Below are positions 1 to 7,264 of a stretch of DNA of 57,164 bases, piece by piece. The position numbers and the translations under genes were made by a program. A model generated the notes under the pieces. The model was not told the DNA's origin. It ran no database searches and worked only from the letters and a program-made list of their open reading frames with translations. Source of the DNA: Verrucomicrobiota bacterium (lineage in GTDB: Bacteria; Verrucomicrobiota; Verrucomicrobiia; Opitutales; Opitutaceae); contig JAEZUE010000064.1 in assembly GCA_023443455.1 (NCBI GenBank), positions 1-57,164 on the forward strand. Direction: 5' to 3'. Numbering within the stretch: the first letter of the stretch is position 1; every line of letters starts with the position of its first letter.

Positions 1-547
1 GATCATTGGGCCTGCGCTTCAGGCCCGAGCTTCACCGCTCGCGCAGACCAACGACCCTCAAAATCCCCGACTTCATGCCGGTTTTTAATTGTCGCTGGCG
101 TCGGGGTCTAATTGTCGCGGGGGGCGCCCAGGCTTTCGATCCTTCGACCCTCGGAGAAGTGGAACCACTTATGCACACTGATGGCCACTGATCCGGACCG
201 GCCCGTGGCGCTGCTCACCAGAGCAGCGATCTCCCAATTCCAAGGTAGGGCGATCCGTCCCCGGTGAGCCGTGGTTTCGCGACAGACGGTTCGACAACCG
301 TCGACCGGTCACCGCCGATGCGCCTGCGGTAGGATCGCTCCAAGGTAGCGGCATCCGCCGAGGTCTTCGGCGTTTCGGGGGGAGAACCATGGTCAAACAA
401 CAGACATTAGGGTTTGACCCGTTATGATCGACCCGGAGCAAGCATGGCGGCGATCGTCGGTAAGCGGAATGGAAGTAACCCCCTTGAACACCGAGTTCAA
501 CGAGCGCGGACAAAGGGAATTGGCCTTTGGGCGGATTTAAGGGGTCA
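1..547. other. Gene-free stretch with hairpin repeats
   Basis: I see no credible gene here; the open frames are antisense or out-of-frame artefacts of high GC. Near the left edge is a hairpin with arms GGGCCTG and CAGGCCC. Positions 205-231 hold, on the minus strand, a copy of the ATCGC...GCGCCACGG hairpin cassette found inside the double uvrA. Positions 391-419 form an inverted repeat, GGTCAAAC and GTTTGACC with about 13 bases between. The rest is unassigned. Confidence 0.6.
205..231 (-). repeat. Hairpin cassette, family A
   Basis: On the minus strand this reads ATCGC, arm TGCTC, loop TGGT, arm GAGCA, then GCGCCACGG. It is the same element that recurs about thirteen times inside the double uvrA at 40639-46968, here in non-coding sequence. 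The loop differs by one base from the usual TGGC while the stem is intact. Confidence 0.8.
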
Positions 548-769
548 TTACGATATGTTTGTGGTGGTCCATTCTTTGATCTTCTTGTGGATCGCTCGGA
601 TGGGCACGATCGGTTTCGATTCCAGCAAGCGGATTCCTTCATCAATGGCGGCAAGCATGGCCGGGGTTTCCTCGCTGAGCAGGCTCTCCTCTTGCCAGTT
701 CGCGATTTCCCACTGCTTGCTCGCAGGGAGTTTCGCGATGGCGGCTTCGATCTCGGCGACGGTCTGCAT
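548..769 (-). CDS. Orphan antitoxin-like protein (73 aa)
   Basis: The predicted protein starts MQTVAEIEAAIAKLPASKQW and ends with a charged tail near RAIHKKIKEW. This layout (an N-terminal EIE..I..LP segment, a middle helix AAIDEGIRLLE, a basic C-terminus) is what I associate with small addiction-module antitoxins that precede RelE/ParE-type toxins. The ATG at 769 fits the start of that family; upstream codons in the same frame are low-complexity and were excluded. The stop overlaps a new ATG (TAATG), the usual coupling to a toxin gene, but that frame ends after three codons (ATG ACC CCT TAA). The toxin therefore seems lost, and repeat-rich DNA follows. The family call is from memory of similar sequences, not a search. 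Confidence 0.55.
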   Translation of the reverse strand: MQTVAEIEAAIAKLPASKQWEIANWQEESLLSEETPAMLAAIDEGIRLLESKPIVPIRAIHKKIKEWTTTNIS

Positions 770-1832
770 GGCGGCGGCGGTAGTACGGGCGGGATGACGG
801 CGGCAAGGCGGGGGGGCGCGGAGTACAGAATTGATGCGGAGAGGGCAATCGTTGCTCTGGCTCTGCTGGTCAGCTCTGCTGGTCAGCAGAGTGAACTCGG
901 CGCCACAACGGGAGGAGATGTCGGGCGTAAAGGCCGACCAGCCGGGCGGTCGGATCGCTGCTCTCGCGAGCAACGCCACATTTTCATTCCGATCTCTGTG
1001 TTCTCCTCTGCCTCTGTGCTCTCTGTGACCTGCCGGACGGACGGCGCGGGGAGCCGCGCTACGACGGAATCGCCTGCCTCGATTGGCCCGGACTCTGTGC
1101 GCTCTGTGTGCTCCGTGGTGAGATACTTCTGTCGGATCGGAAGCGGTCCGCCGACGAGCGGCGACTCCACCGCAGGCGTGGGACACTTGTCCGGTCTTTG
1201 CGTGCTTTGCGGTTCAATAAATTGTCGGGCAAAGAGCCCGACACACCGGGCGGTCGGATCGCCTGCAAGCAGGCTCCTACATGTTCGCTGTGGACTCTTC
1301 CGGCTCTGGGCTCTCTGTGACCTGCCCCTACCTCGGAACGCGGTCTGAAGAGCCGCGCCACGACGGAATCGCCTGCCTCTGCGCCACGATCGGAGGAACG
1401 GATCGAAGGCCTTGGTGGCATCCGCTCCACGGAGCGGTCCGCCGACGAGCGGCGACCCTACCGAAGGCGTGTTGCTCGGGTCGTGGCTTTGTGATCTTTG
1501 CACAGCTATCCCTCACAACGCTGCATTTTTGGCACGATTCTCCTCGGTCGCAGTACCGAGCGGGATCGCCACAAAGAGGCACAAAAAGCCACGAAAACAA
1601 TCCGGTCTTTTTGTGCATTTTTGTGCCTTTTCGTGGCCACAATCGGGTTTGGTTGCGGCTCCTCCGCGCTAGGTTCGTTGCGGTTCAATAATCCGAAGGG
1701 GCTGAACGGACTCACCATCCAACTACGGCTCACCGGGGACGGTTCGCCCTACCGGCGAGCGGCGGCAGATCGGAATAGCGGTGCAAGCTTTGCGCTTCGC
1801 CATGCGTGCGACGTAGGGCTGGTATGGTTTGG
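770..1832. repeat. Mosaic of short interspersed repeats, no gene seen
   Basis: About 1 kb without a credible gene. It is packed with short repeats: a family A hairpin cassette at 951-982; a family C cassette (GCCTGC, AA, GCAGGC, CTCCTAC) at 1258-1282; two related blocks containing GGTCCGCCGACGAGCGGCGA at 1145-1172 and 1437-1470, with a looser relative near 1741; CTCTGTG-rich strings at 985-1030 and 1090-1125; CGGTTCAATAA twice (1210, 1681); and the sequence GACGGAATCGCCTGCCTC twice (about 1062 and 1364). Several of these elements recur elsewhere in the window. This looks like a landing ground for the repeats rather than decayed genes. Confidence 0.65.
1568..1637. repeat. Long imperfect inverted repeat
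   Basis: Arm 1568-1587 and arm 1618-1637 match as reverse complements at 18 of 20 positions (GCCAC, three variable bases, then a GGCACAAAAA core), separated by 30 bases. It is much richer in A and T than its surroundings. It could fold as a strong hairpin in either strand. The sequence just upstream is GGATCGCCAC, resembling the border of the hairpin cassettes. Confidence 0.65.
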
Positions 1833-4175
1833 TTACGTTGCCAGCGGTGTGCGGCGGTAGAGCCAGCGGGCGAGCGCGGGGAGGATGAGGATCGCGCCGA
1901 GCATGTTCACCACGAACATGAAGGTGAGCAGCACACCCATGTCGGCCTGGTATTTGAGGCCGGAGAAGATCCAGGTGCTCACGCCGATGCCGAGCGTCAG
2001 GCCGGTGAAGATCACCGCGCTGCCGGTCTGGCGGAAGGCGAGGAAGAGCGCCTCGTCGAACGGTGTGCCGGCCCGCAGGTGGTATTGCAGGCGTGAGAAC
2101 AGGTAGATGCCGTAGTCGACACCGATGCCGACGCCGAGCGAGATGACCGGCAGGGTCGAGGGTTTCAGGCCGATGCCGAGCGCGACCATCACGGCGTTGG
2201 CGAGCAACGACACGACGACGAGCGGCAGCACGATGCAGAGCGTGGCGCGCAGCGAACGGAAGGTGAGCAGGCAGAGCACGACCACCGCGCCGAAAACCCA
2301 GGCGACGATCGGCCACTGGGTGGCGCGCACGACCTCGTTGGTGGCGGCCATCACGCCCACGTTGCCGCTGGCGAGGCGGAAACGGATTTTCTCGGACGGG
2401 TGCGTGGCGGCGAACTCCTTCACGGCGGCGACGATGCGCTCGATGGTGGCGGCCTTGTGGTCCTCGAGGAAGATGATGACGGGCATCACGCTGCCGTCGG
2501 CGTTGAGCAGGCCGGTGCCGGTGTCGAAGGGCGAGGTGGCCTGCGCGAGCATCGCGCTGTTGGGCGGGAGCGTGCGCCACTTGAGGCTGCCCTCGTTCCA
2601 GCCGGCGTTGACGATCTTCGCGGCGGCGGCGAGCGAGATGGTGGACTGCACGCCGGGCACGTTGCGCATGTGCCACTCGAACTCGGAGAGGCGCGTCATC
2701 ACGTCGTAGTCGATGCAGCCGCTGGGCACGGTCTCGCAGATGACCGAAAGCAGGTCGACGCCGACGGAGAAACGCTGGGCGATGGCGGCGGCGTCGAGGT
2801 TGTAGCGGGAGTCCGGACGCAGCTCGGGCACGCCGGCGTCGAGGTCGCCGATCTGGACCTCGCGCATCTTCGTCCACCCGAAGGCGCCGAGGGCGACGGC
2901 GGCGAGGATGATGGCGAGGGAGATGCCCGGCTTGGTGATGTGTTCGAAGTGGCGCCAGTGGGTGTCGGCGGCGGCGCTGCGGGCCCGGACCTTGGCGCAG
3001 AAGGTGTCGGGCAGGCGGACCCACGAGAGGATGACGGGGAGCAGCAGGAGGTTGGTGAGGATGATCAGCGCCACGCCGAGGCTGGCGGTGATGGCGAGCT
3101 CGCGGATGATCTCGATCTTCACGAGCAGCATCGTGAGGAAGCCGATGGTGTCGGTGGCGAGGGCGAGCGTGCCGGGGAGCAGCAGGCCGCGGAAGGCGGA
3201 GCGGGCGGCCGCGAGGCTGGTGGCGCCGGCGACGACCTCGTTGCGGAAGCCGCGCACCATCTGCACGGCGTGGCTCACGCCGATGGCGAAGACGAGGAAC
3301 GGGATGAGGATCGAGAGCGGGTCGATGCCGTAGCCGAGCACGTTGAGCAGGCCGAGCTGCCAGACCACGGCGACGAGCGAACAGAGGATCGGCCAGACGG
3401 TGAGGCGCCACGAGTGCGTGTAGGCGAGCACCAACAGGCTCGTGAGCACGATGGAGATACCGAAGAACAACAGCACGCCGCGGGCGGCCTCGCCGACGTC
3501 GCCCATGATCTTGGCGAAGCCGATGACGTGGATGCCGAGACCGAACTCGCCGCCCTCGGGCACGTATTTGTCGCGGATCTGCTCCTCGATCGCGCGGGCG
3601 ACCTCGAGGTAGTTGAGGCGTTTGCCGGTGGCGGGGTCGACCTCGAGCAACTGGGCGGAGACGATCGCGCCGGTGAAGTCGTTGGCCACGAGCTGGCCGA
3701 CCTTGCCGCTCTTGATCACGTTTTGGCGGACCTGTTCGAGTCCGGCCGGCGTGGGCTGGAAGTCGGCCGGGATCACGGTGCCGCCCGCGAAGCCGTCCTC
3801 GACGATCTCGACGAAGCGCACGTTGGGCGTGAAGAGCGAGGTGACGGAGGCGCGGTCGACGCCGGGCAGGAAGAAGACCTCGTCGGTGACCTTCTTGAGC
3901 GTGTCGAAAAACTGGGGTTGGAAGATGTCGTCGTGTTTGACGGTGAGCGCGATGACGACGCGGTTGGCGTTGCCGAAGGCCGACTGGTACTGGACGAAGG
4001 TCTGGATGTACGGGTGCTCGGCCGGGAGCTGCTTGAGGAAGCTGGCGTCGATGTGGGTGCGCGCGGCGAAGAACGCCATGACCAGCGTGAAGGCCGCGAG
4101 CAGGCCCAGGGCCGCGCGGCGGCGGGTGAAGATCAGCGACTCGAGGGCGCCGGTGAAACGGTCAGCGAGGGTCAT
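1833..4175 (-). CDS. RND-superfamily transporter (MMPL type), 780 aa
   Basis: A large inner-membrane exporter of the MMPL/RND type. The N-terminus (MTLADRFTGALESLIFTRRR) leads into a first membrane helix at about residues 24-40, then a periplasmic domain, a block of helices at about 235-420, a second periplasmic domain, and a final helix block to the end. This 1+5 / 1+5 pattern and the length are typical of RND permeases. It is the last gene of a minus-strand set whose first members encode a DUF1302 protein, a DUF1329 protein and a YCF48 protein; such permeases are commonly found beside DUF1302/DUF1329 genes. I infer movement of a hydrophobic compound across the envelope; the substrate is unknown. 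About 570 bp of repeats separate it from the upstream gene, so it may have its own promoter. Confidence 0.88.
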   Translation of the reverse strand: MTLADRFTGALESLIFTRRRAALGLLAAFTLVMAFFAARTHIDASFLKQLPAEHPYIQTFVQYQSAFGNANRVVIALTVKHDDIFQPQFFDTLKKVTDEVFFLPGVDRASVTSLFTPNVRFVEIVEDGFAGGTVIPADFQPTPAGLEQVRQNVIKSGKVGQLVANDFTGAIVSAQLLEVDPATGKRLNYLEVARAIEEQIRDKYVPEGGEFGLGIHVIGFAKIMGDVGEAARGVLLFFGISIVLTSLLVLAYTHSWRLTVWPILCSLVAVVWQLGLLNVLGYGIDPLSILIPFLVFAIGVSHAVQMVRGFRNEVVAGATSLAAARSAFRGLLLPGTLALATDTIGFLTMLLVKIEIIRELAITASLGVALIILTNLLLLPVILSWVRLPDTFCAKVRARSAAADTHWRHFEHITKPGISLAIILAAVALGAFGWTKMREVQIGDLDAGVPELRPDSRYNLDAAAIAQRFSVGVDLLSVICETVPSGCIDYDVMTRLSEFEWHMRNVPGVQSTISLAAAAKIVNAGWNEGSLKWRTLPPNSAMLAQATSPFDTGTGLLNADGSVMPVIIFLEDHKAATIERIVAAVKEFAATHPSEKIRFRLASGNVGVMAATNEVVRATQWPIVAWVFGAVVVLCLLTFRSLRATLCIVLPLVVVSLLANAVMVALGIGLKPSTLPVISLGVGIGVDYGIYLFSRLQYHLRAGTPFDEALFLAFRQTGSAVIFTGLTLGIGVSTWIFSGLKYQADMGVLLTFMFVVNMLGAILILPALARWLYRRTPLAT

Positions 4176-4207
4176 GGCGCGGAGGCGGCCGGAAAGAGGG
4201 CGAGGGG

Positions 4208-4630
4208 GCGAGCGTTGGGCTTCGAACTTCCAACTTCGAACTTCGAACTTCCAACCTCCAACTTCGAGCGGAAGTAGGACCGGTCTGTGACCGGTTCAGA
4301 AGGATGCCGCGAGGGAGCGGGCGGGAGCGCTGAATCGCAGGCAGGGACGCCTGCGCCTTGGGTTGGCGTGCGGGGGGGGGGGGGCGATCGCTGTGGGCTG
4401 AACCTCCAACTTCGAATTTCCAATTTCCAACTTCCAACTTCGAACTTCGAGGGGAAGCGGGACCGGTCTGTGACCGGTTCAGAGGGATGAGGCGAGGGAG
4501 CGGGCGGGGGCGCTGAATCGCAGGCAGGGACGCCTGCGCCACGGGTTGGCGTGCCGGCGGGGGCGGGCGAATGTTGGACGTCGAACTTCCAACTTCGAAC
4601 TTCCAATTTCGAACTTCGAGCGGGAGTAGG
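4208..4630. repeat. Tandem repeat block, about 190-bp unit, 2.3 copies
   Basis: Each unit begins with a run of CTTCGAA/CTTCCAA-like heptamers, then a hairpin ACCGGTC-TGT-GACCGGT (4270 and 4461), a GAGGGAGCGGGCGGG stretch, and a hairpin cassette ATCGCAGGCAGGGACGCCTG followed by GCGCC (about 4334 and 4516). The third copy stops after the heptamer run. A run of 13 G residues lies at 4372-4384. There is no gene between 4176 and 4749. Confidence 0.85.
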
Positions 4631-4749
4631 ATTGCAGGTCTGCGGGGCGGAGCGTCGAGCCGCTCCGTCCAAAGCGGCGTCGAGCCGCCGCACTCCAGAG
4701 TGAGCCGCGTTCGGACAACCCGTAACAACTGGGAACGGTTGGGCGGGGC

Positions 4750-5880
4750 TCATGGCATGAGCGTGGGCGGCGGCACGCGGTGGATGCCTTTTTCGCCGAC
4801 GGTCAGGAGTGTGCCGTCGGCGGTCTCGATCAGATCGGCGATGCCGTCGCTGAAACCTGGAGACCAGGGCGCGAAGGTTTGGCCGCGGTCGCGGCTGACG
4901 AAGCAGTTGCCGCTCTGGCCGGCGAGCACGACGAGACCATTGCGCAGGCGGAGCCCGCCCATCAGCAGGGTCGGCGTGCCGGTGTCGACGGGGAGCCAGC
5001 CGGAGCCCCCGTTGGTGGAGCGGAAGACATGGCCGCGCAGGCCGTGGACGAGGAGCTGGCCGTCGGCGAGGGGGACGAGCCCGAAGAGCGAACCGTCGTA
5101 GGCGGGCGGGACGGCCTGCCAGGTGGCGCCGCGATCGCGTGAACGCAGGACGGTGCCGGCCTCGCCGACGAGGAAGAGCACGCCGTCGTCGGTGCGCGCG
5201 ATCTGGTTGAAGTGGTATTCGTCGGGCTGGGGCGTGGACTGCGTCCACGTCTCGCCGGCGTCGTTGGTGTGGAGACACAACCCGTAGGCACCGACGGCGA
5301 AGCCCTCGTGGTCGTCGAGGAAGAGCACGTCGAGCAGCACGCTCTCGCGGTCGAGTCCGGCGGAGAGCTTGGCCCAGGTCGCGCCGCCGTCGCCGGTGCG
5401 CAGGATGGTGCCGAGGTGGCCGACGGCCCAGCCGTTGCGGGGGTCGGAGAACGTGACCGCCGTGAGGGTGGCGCGGGTCGGGCAGGGGGCCTGGGCCCAG
5501 GTGGCGCCCTGGTCGTCGGAGAGGAGGATGTGCCCGCGCTCACCGACCGCGACGAGCCGCGGTCCGGCGGCGGTCACATCGAGCAGCAGCGACCGTGCGG
5601 CCAAGGGCGCGAGCAGGGCGGGGCCGTCGGTGGCGGTGGAGGTCGCGACAGACGGGGAGGAAGAATCGGCCGGATCGGCCGGATCCGGCTGATCGGCCGC
5701 CTGCGCGATGGGCGTCGGGGCGAGGCCGAGCAGCAGCGCGAGCAGGAGTGCGCATCGCAGGGGCGCCGCTTGCGACGCCCTCGGGATGGAGCGGTGGGCG
5801 GGAAGGGCGTCGCAAGCAACGCCCCTACAGGGAAAGAGGGCGTCGCGAGCAACGCCCCTACGGGGGAGGCGCGGGCTCAC
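4750..5880 (-). CDS. YCF48-related beta-propeller protein (376 aa)
   Basis: Secreted protein with about seven propeller blades, each built as VGxxGxIxxSxDxGxTW: VGERGHILLSDDQGATW, VGHLGTILRTGDGGATW, VGAYGLCLHTNDAGETW, VGEAGTVLRSRDRGATW and weaker ones. This is the YCF48/BNR-like repeat. The hydrophobic stretch CALLLALLLGLAPTPIAQA is a signal peptide. The GTG at 5880 abuts the stop of the DUF1329 gene and is the only good start in this frame. About 45 residues then precede the signal peptide, and that leader is made of two hairpin cassettes (5804-5872), so the true N-terminus is uncertain. YCF48-like proteins often sit with DUF1302/DUF1329/RND genes, as here. Confidence 0.8.
   Translation of the reverse strand: MSPRLPRRGVARDALFPCRGVACDALPAHRSIPRASQAAPLRCALLLALLLGLAPTPIAQAADQPDPADPADSSSPSVATSTATDGPALLAPLAARSLLLDVTAAGPRLVAVGERGHILLSDDQGATWAQAPCPTRATLTAVTFSDPRNGWAVGHLGTILRTGDGGATWAKLSAGLDRESVLLDVLFLDDHEGFAVGAYGLCLHTNDAGETWTQSTPQPDEYHFNQIARTDDGVLFLVGEAGTVLRSRDRGATWQAVPPAYDGSLFGLVPLADGQLLVHGLRGHVFRSTNGGSGWLPVDTGTPTLLMGGLRLRNGLVVLAGQSGNCFVSRDRGQTFAPWSPGFSDGIADLIETADGTLLTVGEKGIHRVPPPTLMP
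5757..5872. repeat. Three hairpin cassettes, family B, at a gene start
   Basis: Three copies of an element with the core GGGCGTCGC, two or more loop bases, GCAACGCCCCTAC: at 5843-5872 and 5804-5832 in one orientation and at about 5757-5785 in the other. The inverted copy has both arms changed in a way that keeps base pairing (GCGGCGCC with GGCGTCGC). Two copies form the unlikely N-terminal leader of the YCF48 protein. A further copy lies in the double uvrA at 44094-44123. Confidence 0.8.
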
Positions 5881-7242
5881 TCAGCGCAGGCCCTCGGAAC
5901 GCAGGGTCGCGGGGGTGAAGTCCTGCGCGGCGCGCTTGATGTTGAAGCGGTACATCTTGTCCTCGTTGTCGAGGCCGTAGACGAGGTAGCGGCCCGAGAC
6001 CAGGTCGGTGTGGACCTCGAGGGTGCTCCAGAAACTGAGCACGTCGTAGTACTCGATGCAGTGGGCCTCGGAGACGCGCCAGAGCTGGCCGCGGGCGTCG
6101 TACTGGTCGACGCAGAGGATCTGCCAACTGTCCTCGTCGAGGTAGAAGGTGCGGCGCGGGTAGATGTGGCTGGTGCCGGGCTTGAGCGTGGCCTCGACGA
6201 CCCAGACGCGGTGCAGCTCGTAGCGGGCGAGGTCCTGGTTGATGTGCAGCGGGGTGACGATGTCCTTGTACCGCACCTTGTCGCTGTGGAGCCGGTACGA
6301 GTTGTAGGGCACGAGGAGCTCGCGCTTGCCGAGGAGCTGCCAGTCGTAGCGGTCGAGGGCGCCGTTGAACATGTCGAGCTGGTCGCTGGTGCGCAGGCCG
6401 TCGGCGGCGGTGCCGGGGCCGTCGTACGCGACCTGCGGGGCGCGGCGCACCCGGCGCTGGCCGGTGTTGTACATCCAGGCGCTGCGCGGCTCCTTGATCT
6501 GGTCGAGCGTCTCGTGCACGAGCAGGATCGAGCCGGCGAGGCGGGCGGGGGCGGTGACGGCCTGCTTGAAGTAGAAGACGATGTTGTCGAGCTTCTCGGG
6601 CGTCATGTCCTCCTGGACATACGGGAAGAGGAACTCCTCCTCGAAGCGCACGAGGTTGTAGTCGCCGCCGCGGCCGGGGGTGGCCTGGTTGATGGTGCGC
6701 TGGGCGGCGGCGCTGCGGAAGCGCAGGAGGTGGTTCCACATCGCCTCCTGGCCGTTGGCGGGAAGGGGGAACGGCACGCCGATGACGGCGTCGAGCACGC
6801 CGTTGCCGTCGGGGGCGAGCTTGGCGTCGATGGCGGTCTTCTTCGTGGCGTCGTAGATGTACTGCGGGTTGGCGACGCTGCGGCGGGTCGGGTAGACGAC
6901 GAGCTTGTAATCGGGGTAGGTCTGGAGGAGCGCGCGGTGGCCGGCGGTGAGCTGGTCCTGGTAGCGGTCGGCGTCGGCCGGGGTGATGGTGTGGAGCGGC
7001 TGGTCGTCGGCGAAGGGATCGGGGTGGTGCATGCCGGGTTCGTAGCCGGCGGGTGCGGTGGTGACGCCGCCGGTCCAGGCGGGGATGGTGCCGGCGGCGT
7101 TGCCGGCGCGCTCGCCGCCGAGCGGGGTGAGGTCGCCATCGAGGCGGGCGGCCTCCTCGGGGGAGACGCCGGCGGCGAGGCGGGCGGAGAGGAGTGCGGC
7201 CAGGGACGCGGCCGAGAGCAGGCGGAAGGCGGAAGTCTTCAT
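5881..7242 (-). CDS. DUF1329 outer-membrane-associated protein (453 aa)
   Basis: The ATG at 7242 gives a clean signal peptide (MKTSAFRLLSAASLAALLSA...LAAG), followed by the family's typical start SPEEAARLDGDLTPLGGERA and the GTIPAWTGG motif that marks DUF1329. The length of about 450 residues is normal. The family has a LolA/LolB-like fold and is often annotated as an outer-membrane lipoprotein-sorting protein; whether it handles lipids here is unknown. It lies 22 bp downstream of the DUF1302 gene and directly abuts the YCF48 gene, so the three are probably one transcript. No Shine-Dalgarno is visible; the leader just before ATG is CCCGCCTCCGCCC. Confidence 0.9.
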   Translation of the reverse strand: MKTSAFRLLSAASLAALLSARLAAGVSPEEAARLDGDLTPLGGERAGNAAGTIPAWTGGVTTAPAGYEPGMHHPDPFADDQPLHTITPADADRYQDQLTAGHRALLQTYPDYKLVVYPTRRSVANPQYIYDATKKTAIDAKLAPDGNGVLDAVIGVPFPLPANGQEAMWNHLLRFRSAAAQRTINQATPGRGGDYNLVRFEEEFLFPYVQEDMTPEKLDNIVFYFKQAVTAPARLAGSILLVHETLDQIKEPRSAWMYNTGQRRVRRAPQVAYDGPGTAADGLRTSDQLDMFNGALDRYDWQLLGKRELLVPYNSYRLHSDKVRYKDIVTPLHINQDLARYELHRVWVVEATLKPGTSHIYPRRTFYLDEDSWQILCVDQYDARGQLWRVSEAHCIEYYDVLSFWSTLEVHTDLVSGRYLVYGLDNEDKMYRFNIKRAAQDFTPATLRSEGLR

Positions 7243-7264
7243 GGGCGGAGGCGGGTAGGCCGGG

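Noticed and set aside
1328..1642. Small minus-strand open frame with KGTKMHKK-like text
   Set aside because: It is encoded by the inverted repeat at 1568-1637 and neighbouring repeats, with no start context and no homology I recognise.
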